In this document: piece after piece, positions 54,694 to 63,938 of the stretch
How the letters are laid out: each line of letters begins with the position of its first letter
Numbering within the stretch: the stretch's first letter is position 1
Assembly (NCBI RefSeq): GCF_002022445.1
Contig: NZ_MUYE01000001.1
Span: 496,001 to 560,000, forward strand
Source of the DNA: Bartonella sp. AR 15-3
GTDB taxonomy: Bacteria; Pseudomonadota; Alphaproteobacteria; Rhizobiales; Rhizobiaceae
Length of the DNA stretch: 64,000 nucleotides
Reading direction: 5' to 3'
The notes under the pieces: generated by a model
Database searches by the model: none
The model's input: the letters and a program-made list of their open reading frames with translations, nothing else
Told to the model about the DNA's origin: nothing
Program-made: the position numbers and the translations under genes

Positions 54694-56486
54694 TGGAGCA
54701 AAAAAAAGAATCTTTTTCTTTCTCGAAATTTTTTGATCCCAAATTTTTGCGTCCTTTGATGCATGAGGTTATTCCTCAATTGCCAGGGTATTTTCTCAAA
54801 CAGCCTACGCTTCCAGATTCATCGTCTGCGGTTATTACAGATTCTGAAAAATCTGATCATTCGCAAAAAAACGATCTTAGTGCATTGATCCGAGGTGTTA
54901 ATACGGTATTCGGGGAATCGAACACAAAAAATCCAACAGCATTGATTATGTCAACGGATGATTTAAAGCAGCAAACACCTCCACTTCCTGATTATTCGAA
55001 TTATAAGCTCCTAGAGGATGAGAGACAGAATTTTCCGAAACAGGGTGTCTCATTGAGCCCTCAACCTGCATTTGTTTCAAGTATTGATAAAGCGGATGAG
55101 AACGAAGAACACGCACAGTATAAAAATGTGATGGATTATATTTCTGAGATTAACAGAAAACCTACACAAGAAGACTTACAGAATAAGGGCACTCCACTCA
55201 ATAATGAGGAATTTCCTCGTCCTTTGACAGAGGAACGAGCCTTACAAGACAAGAATGTTTTTGATGGCCGGACAGCAAAGGATGAAGGTGAAAACGGGAG
55301 TAACTTTTGGGATCGCTTGAAGAAATCGGAGTTTTCAGAGCATTTAATGGATTTTTTCTCTGGTCTTTCACAAGGAGAAACACCAGAGGAAAGTTTTTCC
55401 AATGCAGGGATTGCTTTGCGACAGGGGAATGTTGAACGTGCACAACGTCAGCAAACTTTAGAATTTTTACGCTCAAAGGGATATAGCGCTGAAGATGCAA
55501 AAGCCCTTATGCAATATCCTGATGTTGTTCAAAAAATGATTGGAAATACCTTGAATTCTGAGGAAGGGTATAGAACACTCACGGCAGAAGAAAAGGCGGA
55601 ATATGGACTTCCGGAAAATATCCCTTTCCAGGTTTCAAGCTCGGGGAAAATCATTCCTGTTTCAAGTCCTGAGGGAGGATATAGAACGCTTACAGCAGAA
55701 GAAAAGGCGGAGTATGGACTTCCAGAAGATATCCCTTTCCAGGTTTCAAGCTCAGGGAAAATCATCCCGGTACAGGGGATGCAGGGTTCTAGATCTGCTG
55801 CTGAAGCTGGTTACACGCTTGTGAAGGATAAAAGTACACAGAGTGGTTTACGCGCCATACCCATTACAGGAAGTGCCGCAGAACGTACATTAATCAAAGA
55901 AAAGAACGAAGCATTATTACGCTATGCCGAGGGGATTGCCCGTGGAGAACGGCTTGTTAACACATCAAAAGATTTAATGAAGATCCTTGATGAAAATCCA
56001 AAGATCGTTGGGACGATTGGTCATCTTCTCTCCAAGATACCAGGGTCGGACGGAGCTGATTTTGCGGCTATATTGAAGACTCTGAAAAGTAACATTGCCA
56101 TTGATACATTGCAAAAAATGAAAGCTTTGGCTCCGAATGGAGCATCGGGCTTTGGAAACTTATCAAATGTTGAATTTGAAGCGCTGCAGAATTCGATTGC
56201 AGCATTGGGTACGAATCTTACAGCAGAGCAAATGAAAAAATCTCTTCAAACAATTATTGAGACTTACAGTAAAGCGAATAGAGCAACGAAGATTCTTCTT
56301 TTTGGGCAAGAAGCATTAACAGTTGAACTTGTTGAAGAAGCCTATGGGATTACGCCTGATAAGCAAAATGATGAGAAGAGTGAAGGATCCGATCATCAAT
56401 TCAACAAATATTTCGAAGCATTACCGGAAGGGATGATGTTTGTTGATAGTGATGGCCACATTAAGGAGAAACAAATCAATGGCTGA
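54693..56486 (+). CDS. Putative DNA ejection/internal virion protein
   Basis: A 597-residue protein with a disordered, Ser/Pro/Glu-rich N-terminal half (about 1-190). Two near-identical 37-residue tandem units follow (about 290-363, SEEGYRTLTAEEKAEYGLPE and its copy). A helical C-terminal half contains GTIGHLLSKIPGSDGADFAA and GNLSNVEFEALQNSIAALG, as in phage injection proteins. No enzyme motif is seen. ATG 54693 overlaps the upstream stop (TGATG); the 3' end overlaps the next gene by eight bases. The 'GYRTLTAEEKAEYGLP' units resemble repeats in phage structural proteins. Confidence 0.75.
   Translation: MEQKKESFSFSKFFDPKFLRPLMHEVIPQLPGYFLKQPTLPDSSSAVITDSEKSDHSQKNDLSALIRGVNTVFGESNTKNPTALIMSTDDLKQQTPPLPDYSNYKLLEDERQNFPKQGVSLSPQPAFVSSIDKADENEEHAQYKNVMDYISEINRKPTQEDLQNKGTPLNNEEFPRPLTEERALQDKNVFDGRTAKDEGENGSNFWDRLKKSEFSEHLMDFFSGLSQGETPEESFSNAGIALRQGNVERAQRQQTLEFLRSKGYSAEDAKALMQYPDVVQKMIGNTLNSEEGYRTLTAEEKAEYGLPENIPFQVSSSGKIIPVSSPEGGYRTLTAEEKAEYGLPEDIPFQVSSSGKIIPVQGMQGSRSAAEAGYTLVKDKSTQSGLRAIPITGSAAERTLIKEKNEALLRYAEGIARGERLVNTSKDLMKILDENPKIVGTIGHLLSKIPGSDGADFAAILKTLKSNIAIDTLQKMKALAPNGASGFGNLSNVEFEALQNSIAALGTNLTAEQMKKSLQTIIETYSKANRATKILLFGQEALTVELVEEAYGITPDKQNDEKSEGSDHQFNKYFEALPEGMMFVDSDGHIKEKQING
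55563..55784 (+). repeat. Tandem 111-base duplication within the ejection gene
   Basis: Two consecutive 111-base units (about 55563-55673 and 55674-55784) are about 90% identical. They encode two copies of a 37-residue segment with GYRTLTAEEKAEYGLP and IPFQVSSSGKIIPV. The sequence stays in frame. Confidence 0.9.
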
Positions 56487-58866
56487 GCTCCCCCCTCTTA
56501 TTCATCGTAAAAATACAAAAGTCATTGGGCATATCAGTGACTATACTCCCGAACAACTTCAAGAGCTTTTTTCGAAGAATAAAGAAAGGCTTAATGGTTC
56601 TATTCCAGAGAATAAAGAGGCAACAGGAAAAGACGCGTTGAAGCCGACTGCCGCAGGTGCTTTTGGATGGGGAGCCGTTCACGGAGCAGCTTGGGGTTAT
56701 GATGATGAAGTAGCAGGAGCGTTAGCAGCAGGCCCTGTAAAATATTGGAAGGGTGATAAGGAAGCAGTCAAAAAATATGATGAAGTAGCGAAGAGATGGC
56801 GTGACTATCAAAAAGCGGCGGATAGAGATCATCCTTATTTATCTATTGCGGGTAATGTGGCTGGTTCTGCAATGAACATACTTGTGTCGCCTATAGCTAC
56901 AGGAGCGAAGGTAGTGGTTGGTTCTGCAATGCGTGCTGCACCCTATCTAATGCGTGCTGCACCCTATCTTTGGAAAGGTCGATCAGCAGCTTCGGGAGCA
57001 AAAATGACCGGTAAAGCTTTGTTAGATGGAGCAGAGCAAGCAGCAGCAAAGCTTGGAAGGCGTGCAGCAAAGATTGGAAGAAATATAGCAGCTCCGGAAG
57101 GACAACTAACTGGTAAAGCTTTATTAGATGGGGCAAAACAAGTTGCAAAGCGTGCAGCAGAAAAAGCAGTGGGGAATCAAGGAGCAAAAATAACAAGCAG
57201 CGCTCTTGCAGCAGGAGAAAGAGCTGCTCAATCGGCCTTGGCGGAAGGTGCAGGACAAGCAGCCGCAAAAGCAGCAGCTCTTGCCGCAAGGAAAGCAGCA
57301 GCACGCAAAGAGGCTGCAAAATTTAAGTGGGGACGTGCAATAGGAAACGGAGCCATCTATGGTGCTATAGCAGGAAGTGGTGAAGGCGAAGGTTTTTGGA
57401 ATACTTTAGGCACAACAGGCACTGGAGCAGTGCTAGGAGTAGCGGCGCCTTTTGCCATTGGTGGAATCTCAAAAGCTATACCTTCTTCTGTTAAAGAAAT
57501 GCCTTCTGCTGCACTCCGTAGTTTAGGTGAATTGGTTAGGAAGACACAACCTGCAACCCATGGAATAAGCCCTAAAGCATTGAGGGAAATCCGTCATTCT
57601 TTAGGGGATGATGTTATGGACAATCTTGAACAGACATTAAAACGGCGTGGTCCTGACTCAATGATCATTGATCTTCATGATGGTCTTGCTGCACGGGCTT
57701 TTGAGGCTGCCCAAAAAGATCATGATGCCTATTCCATTGTAAGAAACCGTTTAGGAGCCAGGCAAAATGAAACTTATCGACGGATTGACGACGGAATAAC
57801 AAGGGTGCTTGGTCCAAAAGTCAATACAAATGATTTACAACAGGAGATTATTAACCGAGCGAAGGCAAAGGCTGGGCCACTGTATGAGAAGGCAAAGGCA
57901 ATGCCAATTGCTAAGACTGTTCAAGAGAAATTACGGATTTTGCAAAAAAGACCTGCATTTCAAGACGCCTCCGAAAAAGCACTGGTAAGAGTGCTTAATG
58001 ATTTGGATTCAAAGGTTCTGGCAAGCAATAGCAGTCCACAGTTAGATATGCGGCTTTTGCACAAGGCGAAAGAAGTACTGGATGATAAGATTAACTCTGC
58101 TGCTATAAAAGGAGAACGGGGATATTCTAGAGAGTTAATGAATGTTAAGCAAGAACTTCTTGATGTTTTGGAAACCTCTTCTCCAGGGTATGCTAAAGCG
58201 CGGAACCTTTATCGGAGCGAACTCGAAATTGGTGATGCTTTAAGTCAAGGGAAAGAAGCGCTCAAGAAGAATATTGATTTGGATACGATTAAAAGCCAGC
58301 TTGCAGGCATGAGCGCATTGGAACAAGATGCCTTTAAAAAAGGTGTTCGTGGACAAATAGAGACCGCATCAAAAAATGCCAATAACCCAGAGCATAATTT
58401 GTTGAGTTTGTTCGATACACAAAACACTCAAGAGAAACTACAGCATATTTATGGTGAGAATAAAGCAGATCAATTGATGAAAATATTGAAACCAGAGGCG
58501 GAGAGATCAAAGCTTTTTGCACAACTGCCAAAACATATAGGAGAAGTAGGAGAAAGGGCAGCGCAAAACGATAAGAATACAAAGAATCTCAGTCCAGGTA
58601 AGGCATTAATGAAGTTTTTTACAGGACCATGGGCAAACGGAATGCGAGGATTCCACAAAGATACAGAGAGGGATATTGCAGCTCTTATAACAGCGCGTGA
58701 GAAGGGAAATATTGGATTATCAAGGAAAAAAGCGGTTGAACTTCTTAAGAAGTTTCATGAAGCAGAAAAGAAACGCTTAATAAAGAAAGAAGATGTTGCA
58801 AAATTCATCAGTCTTCTTTCTCTTCTTTTGAATGACACTGCTGTTAGAAGGATTGCAAATAAATGA
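56479..58866 (+). CDS. Large Ala/Lys-rich ejection-type virion protein
   Basis: A 795-residue product from ATG 56479 (AAGGAG upstream; an earlier ATG at 56440 lies inside the previous gene). The early part has GAFGWGAVHGAAWGYDDEVAG. Residues about 135-285 are very rich in Ala, Gly and Lys with hydrophobic stretches, suggesting membrane-interacting helices. The rest is helical with RPAFQDASEKALVRVLNDLDSK-type segments. Large, late, helical proteins beside a transglycosylase gene are typical of podovirus ejection complexes that form a trans-envelope channel. No catalytic motif is visible. Confidence 0.78.
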   Translation: MAELPPLIHRKNTKVIGHISDYTPEQLQELFSKNKERLNGSIPENKEATGKDALKPTAAGAFGWGAVHGAAWGYDDEVAGALAAGPVKYWKGDKEAVKKYDEVAKRWRDYQKAADRDHPYLSIAGNVAGSAMNILVSPIATGAKVVVGSAMRAAPYLMRAAPYLWKGRSAASGAKMTGKALLDGAEQAAAKLGRRAAKIGRNIAAPEGQLTGKALLDGAKQVAKRAAEKAVGNQGAKITSSALAAGERAAQSALAEGAGQAAAKAAALAARKAAARKEAAKFKWGRAIGNGAIYGAIAGSGEGEGFWNTLGTTGTGAVLGVAAPFAIGGISKAIPSSVKEMPSAALRSLGELVRKTQPATHGISPKALREIRHSLGDDVMDNLEQTLKRRGPDSMIIDLHDGLAARAFEAAQKDHDAYSIVRNRLGARQNETYRRIDDGITRVLGPKVNTNDLQQEIINRAKAKAGPLYEKAKAMPIAKTVQEKLRILQKRPAFQDASEKALVRVLNDLDSKVLASNSSPQLDMRLLHKAKEVLDDKINSAAIKGERGYSRELMNVKQELLDVLETSSPGYAKARNLYRSELEIGDALSQGKEALKKNIDLDTIKSQLAGMSALEQDAFKKGVRGQIETASKNANNPEHNLLSLFDTQNTQEKLQHIYGENKADQLMKILKPEAERSKLFAQLPKHIGEVGERAAQNDKNTKNLSPGKALMKFFTGPWANGMRGFHKDTERDIAALITAREKGNIGLSRKKAVELLKKFHEAEKKRLIKKEDVAKFISLLSLLLNDTAVRRIANK

Positions 58867-59687
58867 TTCATCCTAACGTTAAGTCTGCGATTTCTCAGGC
58901 AGCGCAGAAGTATGGTTTACCGGAAAGCTTTCTTCAGCGGGTGGCCATGATAGAAAGTAATGGTAATCCCACTGCACAAAATAAGAACAGTAGTGCAGGA
59001 GGGTTGTATCAATTTTTAGATTCAACAGCCGAGCAGTATCACTTAAAGAATAAGTTTGATCCCTTTGAAGCAACGGATGCTATGGCGCGATTGACGAAGG
59101 ATAATACGCGTTATTTGCAAACAGCTTTGGGGAGAGCTCCTTCAGAAACAGAGCTTTATTTAGCGCATCAACAAGGTCCAGCAGGGGCTGCCAGATTGAT
59201 TAAAAATCCCACGCTTCCTGCAGGACAGCTTTTAGGTCAACAGGCGGTAACATTGAATGGTGGACAGATGAAAAACACGGCAAGTGATTTTATGAATCAT
59301 GTTTATCAGCTTTATAACAAAACGGGTGCTGCTTCAAATATGATGACGCATTCACAGCAAGAAAGAGCTTCACAAGGAATTGAGAGATTTCAAAAAGCGA
59401 TTGAGGGTGATCAATCCCTGATGAAGAACACACCTTCTTTTAAAAACGGTTTAATGAAACTCGCTGACTTAATGAAACAGAGTGCAGAGATATACAATAA
59501 GGAAGAGCAGAGGGCACAGCAGCAACCCAGCATGAGAGGGGGGATGCAGTTTGGCACCCGTCCTCCTATAGATTTAACACCGTTAATTGATCCCTCAAGG
59601 CGGCAGTTTGCTGCTTTTTCTGGCCAGCAAAGAGATAAGCACTCACGAGAAGAATTATTAAAGAGAGGAGGGGTTTATCATGTCTGA
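58863..59687 (+). CDS. Virion lytic transglycosylase
   Basis: Probably opens the peptidoglycan locally during DNA injection. The 274-residue protein has an SLT domain at its N-terminus. The catalytic Glu is in VAMIESNGNP (about residue 30), followed by SSAGGLYQFLDSTA and ELYLAHQQGPAGA, all family motifs. The C-terminal part is helical and Gln-rich. No signal peptide is present, which fits a protein delivered inside the virion. It overlaps its neighbours by four and eight bases. Confidence 0.9.
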   Translation: MIHPNVKSAISQAAQKYGLPESFLQRVAMIESNGNPTAQNKNSSAGGLYQFLDSTAEQYHLKNKFDPFEATDAMARLTKDNTRYLQTALGRAPSETELYLAHQQGPAGAARLIKNPTLPAGQLLGQQAVTLNGGQMKNTASDFMNHVYQLYNKTGAASNMMTHSQQERASQGIERFQKAIEGDQSLMKNTPSFKNGLMKLADLMKQSAEIYNKEEQRAQQQPSMRGGMQFGTRPPIDLTPLIDPSRRQFAAFSGQQRDKHSREELLKRGGVYHV

Positions 59688-60660
59688 TATTTATGACTGG
59701 TCGCTTACAGCTGATGCCAATGCACACTCAGATGATTTGATCAATTGGGCAGAAGGTCAGCCACCAAGTTCTGTTAACGACAGTGCACGGGCGATGATGC
59801 AACGTGTGCGGGAATATCTCGCAGATAATGGGGGATCTCTTCATTCGGTTTTTAATGTGAATGATCAGGAAAAGACAACATCCATTACGCTGACGACGGT
59901 TTCTCCAATAACGATGTATAAAAATGATCTTATTCTGCGTTTTAAGGCTTGTGGCGTCAATATTGGTCCGACAACACTCACAGTGAACAACATAGGAGAG
60001 AAGCCTGTTTACAAAGCAACGGATGCTGGTGTTGTCTCCTTAGAGGGTGGTGAATTACAAGCGGGCGGTATTTATGAAATCGTTTATAGTGAGGATGCTT
60101 CAAAAAAAGATCTTGATGGCTGGTATTTAATCAATCCTACACCCAAAACTCCGCCCCAGGTAAAAAGCTTTCCTGCTGGTTTTGTCGCGACATTTGCTAT
60201 GCAAGACCTCCCGGGTGGTTGGCTTCTCTGTAATGGTGCTGTTTATAAGCGTAGAGATTATCCAGACTTATTCAAAGCTATAGGGGTTCAGTGGGGGAAA
60301 GACAGTGATGAAACCTTTAAAGTTCCCGATTTTAGAGGAATGTTTTTGCGTGGCTTTGATGATGGTCGTGGCTTAGATAGCAAAAGAACATTTGCTGAAA
60401 TGCAGAAAGATAGCATCAAATCGCATACCCACAATTGCACTATTGAAAAATCAGGCAGACATAACCACGGGTTTGATTATTATTCCATTATGGAAGGGGG
60501 GCCTAATGTTGGTGCAAGAAATCCAGCTTATAGGACTACCTACAGAAGAAGTGCGACAGATTCTGCTGGTGAACATACACATAAGGTCAGTCTTTCTTCA
60601 ACAGGTGAGACAGAAACCCGTCCTGTGAATGCAACGGTTGTTTATGCCATAAAATCATGA
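59680..60660 (+). CDS. Tail fibre/collar domain protein
   Basis: A 326-residue product. The N-terminal part begins DIYDWSLTADANAHSDDLINWAEGQPPSSVNDSARAMM (in part), a common start of phage tail proteins. A beta domain follows (about 60-150). A phage tail collar domain contains VATFAMQDLPGGWLLCNGA and YPDLFKAIGVQWG and FKVPDFRGMFLRGFDDGRG (about 167-230), ending with His-rich strands that can bind metal in trimeric tips. It is likely part of the receptor-binding apparatus. Confidence 0.9.
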   Translation: MSDIYDWSLTADANAHSDDLINWAEGQPPSSVNDSARAMMQRVREYLADNGGSLHSVFNVNDQEKTTSITLTTVSPITMYKNDLILRFKACGVNIGPTTLTVNNIGEKPVYKATDAGVVSLEGGELQAGGIYEIVYSEDASKKDLDGWYLINPTPKTPPQVKSFPAGFVATFAMQDLPGGWLLCNGAVYKRRDYPDLFKAIGVQWGKDSDETFKVPDFRGMFLRGFDDGRGLDSKRTFAEMQKDSIKSHTHNCTIEKSGRHNHGFDYYSIMEGGPNVGARNPAYRTTYRRSATDSAGEHTHKVSLSSTGETETRPVNATVVYAIKS

Positions 60661-60669
60661 AGTTTTTGA

Positions 60670-60924
60670 ATGTTTAATCATCCCTCTGCTATTGATGATA
60701 TTACTGACGCGGAGCAAATCCGCGTTCTTTTTTATGCCAGTCATAGAATAGTTCATGCACCGTTAAATAAGATCATCGCTATGATTAAAAAGGATGTTCA
60801 GCATGATCTTTCCAGTGCTTTTATGGAGCAGCAAAAAGCAACAGATGAACGCCTGGAAACTCTACAAAAAATGATCGATGAGTTACGTTTGCAGTGTTCC
60901 CCTTCCACACCCCCTCAAAAATGA
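60670..60924 (+). CDS. Small coiled-coil phage protein
   Basis: An 84-residue protein with EQIRVLFYASHRIVHAPLNKIIAMIKKDVQ (in part) and a C-terminal coiled coil (EQQKATDERLETLQKMIDELRL). It lies between the collar protein and the large adhesin. It may be a fibre chaperone or connector; no family is recognised. The next gene starts 19 bases after it. Confidence 0.65.
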   Translation: MFNHPSAIDDITDAEQIRVLFYASHRIVHAPLNKIIAMIKKDVQHDLSSAFMEQQKATDERLETLQKMIDELRLQCSPSTPPQK

Positions 60925-60943
60925 ATTTAAGGAATTGAATGCC

Positions 60944-63034
60944 ATGCCTCTTCCACACCATACACATACATTTACGCTTGAACCAGCAACCAAAGAAGAA
61001 GTCAAAGAAGGTCTTTCAGACAGTAAGGCTCTTGCCCCTGTTTCAGTAGGCAGTGCAGCAGCTTATTCTGTCAATTATTTTGCAACCGCTGCTCAAGGCA
61101 AAAAGGCCGATGATGCCGTTGCTAAGAGAGATATTGGGGCCCTTGCTTACAAAGATAAAGCCACAGTTTATGATATAGAAGCCAGCGGTTATCCTGGTGA
61201 AGAGACGCTTTTATCCGGGGCTGGTTGGGTCACACCATCCTCTTTAGAGGTTGGTGATATGAAAGCCTCACTTTATGACCCAGACAATATCAGGTTAAGT
61301 GCGTTTTCGATGGAAAATATGAGTGAGGGTCCTACAAAAAAGATTTTGTCTGAGGAAGAAAGATTAAAGTTGCAGTGGCTTAGTTCTTTGGGTCCCACGA
61401 TAGAAAAGTGGCATGCAGGCGATGAGGGGATCAACTATCCTATTTCGCCTGTTGATCTGAAAAATACCATCCATTACTTTTCGTTGTCGAAGTCTCTTGG
61501 GATGTCAAAGTCGGTCTATGATCCACAAAAAGTGGGCAAAGATGCTTTTGATATGGACAATATGCGAGAGGGAGAGAAGCATTTTATCTTAACAGCTGAA
61601 GAGCGCATACAGATAGCAGAGATTGAGGCGATTAAAGAAGGCATTCATGATGCCAAAGAGACAGCGGAATGTGGGGTTCATACAGCTCATGAAGCAAAAG
61701 AAGCTGCGGACAGCGCATTAAGTATAGCAAAGGGTGCAGAAACTAAAGCTGTGGATGCACAAACTACGGCTCAAGGATGTGCGAGTATTGCAGGTGAAGC
61801 AAAGGAAACTGCTGAGAGCGCTTTCAATAGAGCGGAGAAAGCAGAAGTTCATGCTTCAGAAGCACAAGCTATTGCTACTATTGCACAAAGTACAGCTCAG
61901 GATGCACAAGATTCCATCAGTACTGTGAAAGAAACAGCTGATAAAGCGAAAGAGACAGCGGATAAGGTGCAGGAAAAAGTTGATCTCATGCAAGCTTTTG
62001 AACAGCAAGACTGGATTAATGGCACCAAAACAGAGGGTGGTCTAATCTCACCGGTTCATCTCCTCGCTTCGATACAAGCACATAGCAGCAATAGCAGCGG
62101 CGGTGGGAGTTGTAGTTGTAACGGAGCTCTGAAACCGATTGAAATTTTGATGACAGAAAGTGGAGAGATCCCTTGGCCAGAAGGTATTACTGATGAGACA
62201 GAACTTGAAATATGGGCTTGGGGAGGAGGCAATGCTGGGGTTAGTAGTTCTGTTGGCTGTGGTGGTGCTGGTGGTTGTTGTACATACGTAAGAACAAGGA
62301 AAAAGTTTCTTGGCAAGAGTTCAGTGAAAATTGGAAGAGGAGGAAGGACTGATGATGATCATGGTGGCAGAGAAACAAAAGTTGGTCAATTTATTATAGC
62401 TCTTGGTGGAGCCTCATTACAACCTCATCAAACAGGTGGATTTGACGGTGAAAATGCTGAACTTGGTGCTGGTGGTGATGGTTTTCTTGGCGGCAATGGC
62501 GGTAATGGCGGTTTGGGTGGTAAGGGCGGTGATAACGGCGGTCGTGGTGGTCATGGTGGTGATAATTTTTTATCCAATGGTGGTAAGGGCGGTAACGGTG
62601 GTTTGCCCATTAACAAAGGTAATTGTGGTAATGGCGGTGATGGTGGTGATAGTGTTTATGGTGGAGGAGGGTTAGGGGGGATGGGTGGTAATGGTTTTCG
62701 TGGCGGCAATAGCGGTAATGGCGGTTGGGGTGGTAAGGGTGGTCGTGGTGGGAGTAGTATTTATGGCGGCGGTGGTGGCGGCGGTCGTGGCGGTCGTAGC
62801 GGTGGTAATGGCGGTGATGGTGGTGATAGTATTTATGGCGGCGGCGGCGGCGGTGGTGGTCATGGCGGCGGTCGTGGTGGTAATGGTGGCGGTAGCATGT
62901 GGGGCGGTAAGGGTGGTCGTGGTGGTAATGGTGTTGGCGGTGGCGGTGGCGGTTATTTTCCTGGAAAAGATGCAACGTCCTCATCTAGTGGCGATGGTGG
63001 CGATGGCGCCGTATTAATCAAGGTTTACTTATAG
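60944..63034 (+). CDS. Tail adhesin with coiled-coil stalk and polyglycine-rich tip
   Basis: A 696-residue product from ATG 60944 (AAGGA upstream; an earlier ATG at 60878 lies inside the preceding gene). Residues about 1-230 are fibre-like. About 230-370 form an Ala-rich coiled coil with repeated ETA-type heptads. A domain with EIWAWGGGNAGVSSSVG (about 425-445) opens the tip. About 500-680 consist almost only of GG-x repeats with short inserts (SIYGGGG, SMWGGKG), ending GDGGDGAVLIKVYL. This is the layout of glycine-rich receptor-binding tips such as phage S16 gp38 polyglycine-II sandwiches. Host-range determinant by inference. Confidence 0.82.
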   Translation: MPLPHHTHTFTLEPATKEEVKEGLSDSKALAPVSVGSAAAYSVNYFATAAQGKKADDAVAKRDIGALAYKDKATVYDIEASGYPGEETLLSGAGWVTPSSLEVGDMKASLYDPDNIRLSAFSMENMSEGPTKKILSEEERLKLQWLSSLGPTIEKWHAGDEGINYPISPVDLKNTIHYFSLSKSLGMSKSVYDPQKVGKDAFDMDNMREGEKHFILTAEERIQIAEIEAIKEGIHDAKETAECGVHTAHEAKEAADSALSIAKGAETKAVDAQTTAQGCASIAGEAKETAESAFNRAEKAEVHASEAQAIATIAQSTAQDAQDSISTVKETADKAKETADKVQEKVDLMQAFEQQDWINGTKTEGGLISPVHLLASIQAHSSNSSGGGSCSCNGALKPIEILMTESGEIPWPEGITDETELEIWAWGGGNAGVSSSVGCGGAGGCCTYVRTRKKFLGKSSVKIGRGGRTDDDHGGRETKVGQFIIALGGASLQPHQTGGFDGENAELGAGGDGFLGGNGGNGGLGGKGGDNGGRGGHGGDNFLSNGGKGGNGGLPINKGNCGNGGDGGDSVYGGGGLGGMGGNGFRGGNSGNGGWGGKGGRGGSSIYGGGGGGGRGGRSGGNGGDGGDSIYGGGGGGGGHGGGRGGNGGGSMWGGKGGRGGNGVGGGGGGYFPGKDATSSSSGDGGDGAVLIKVYL

Positions 63035-63048
63035 AATGGAAGTGAATA

Positions 63049-63714
63049 ATGGCACGAAAAATCAGTAAAAATTGTCTCAATTATTTAAAGAAATGGGAAG
63101 GGCTACGGCTTTATGCTTATCAAGATGCTTCTGGCATTTGGACCATAGGATATGGTCATACGGAAAAAGCCGGTAAACCAATCGTTTTTGAAGGCATGGT
63201 CATTACAGAAAAAAAGGCGGAAACTATGCTTTTGTCGGATTTGCGTCAATATGAGCGGGCGGTAGAGAAAGCGGTTTATGTCAACTTAAGTGATGAGCAG
63301 TTTGGAGCTCTTGTTTCCTTTTGTTATAATATAGGGATAAGAGCTTTTCAAAATTCTACCTTGCTTAGGAAGCTTAATAAAGGGGATTATGAATCTGTAC
63401 CCATTGAATTGCAGAAATGGACAAAAGCAGGAGGCAAGCGTTTGAAAGGTCTCGTCCATCGTCGTGCAGCAGAGGCAGGATTATGGGCTAAGAGTGCGTA
63501 TGTTTCGTCTAATTATCAGCCAGTTGAAAAGCTAGAGTCCACAGGGCTTTTCAAAGCAGAAATTCTTGCCCCTATCATAGCTTCTTTTTCGGGATTTGGG
63601 GAATTATTAGCAGGGAGCGGTCCTATGCAATGGGCTTTAGCGACGATTATGGTTTTTGCATCCTGTGTAGGGTTAGTGTTTATTGTTAAGCGCTTGTGTG
63701 AGCAACGTTTATGA
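63049..63714 (+). CDS. Endolysin, GH24 lysozyme with C-terminal membrane segment
   Basis: Cleaves peptidoglycan at lysis. The 221-residue protein has a T4-like GH24 domain with catalytic Glu17, Asp26 and Thr32 in WEGLRLYAYQDASGIWTIGYGH (in part), the same spacing as T4 lysozyme Glu11-Asp20-Thr26. Residues about 170-215 are hydrophobic, with a clear final membrane segment (MQWALATIMVFASCVGLVFIV) and basic end. A membrane-tethered endolysin could be released or act like a signal-anchor type. No separate holin gene is recognised before it. Confidence 0.92.
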   Translation: MARKISKNCLNYLKKWEGLRLYAYQDASGIWTIGYGHTEKAGKPIVFEGMVITEKKAETMLLSDLRQYERAVEKAVYVNLSDEQFGALVSFCYNIGIRAFQNSTLLRKLNKGDYESVPIELQKWTKAGGKRLKGLVHRRAAEAGLWAKSAYVSSNYQPVEKLESTGLFKAEILAPIIASFSGFGELLAGSGPMQWALATIMVFASCVGLVFIVKRLCEQRL

Positions 63715-63938
63715 TTTTTCTGGGAAAAAAATATTTTGCAGTGATGATGGCGGTTTTAACCGCTTTTTTTATAGCTTTAATGAGGGTTTTTCGTTTGGGT
63801 AAGAAGACTGAACGGCACAAACAAAGAGAGAGCATAGTCAAAAGAGCAATAACACGGCTGGAAATAGAAAATGAAGTTAATAAGAAAAATGATGCCGATG
63901 TGCGTGCTGATCTCTCTGAGTGGGTGCGCGACAAATAA
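63711..63938 (+). CDS. Inner-membrane spanin-like protein (Rz-type)
   Basis: A 75-residue protein with one N-terminal hydrophobic segment (about 8-24, YFAVMMAVLTAFFIALM) followed by a basic, charged helical domain rich in Arg, Lys and Glu. This is the layout of i-spanins that disrupt the outer membrane at the end of lysis. It overlaps the endolysin stop by four bases. The o-spanin frame starts inside it at 63871, as in lambda Rz/Rz1. It is short for an i-spanin, so the assignment rests on context. Confidence 0.8.
   Translation: MIFLGKKYFAVMMAVLTAFFIALMRVFRLGKKTERHKQRESIVKRAITRLEIENEVNKKNDADVRADLSEWVRDK

Noticed and set aside
62610-63017. Long frames on both strands across the glycine-repeat region (His/Tyr-rich, Thr-rich and Val-rich products)
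   Set aside because: Shadows of the GGT/GGC repeat; only the polyglycine frame continues a real protein.
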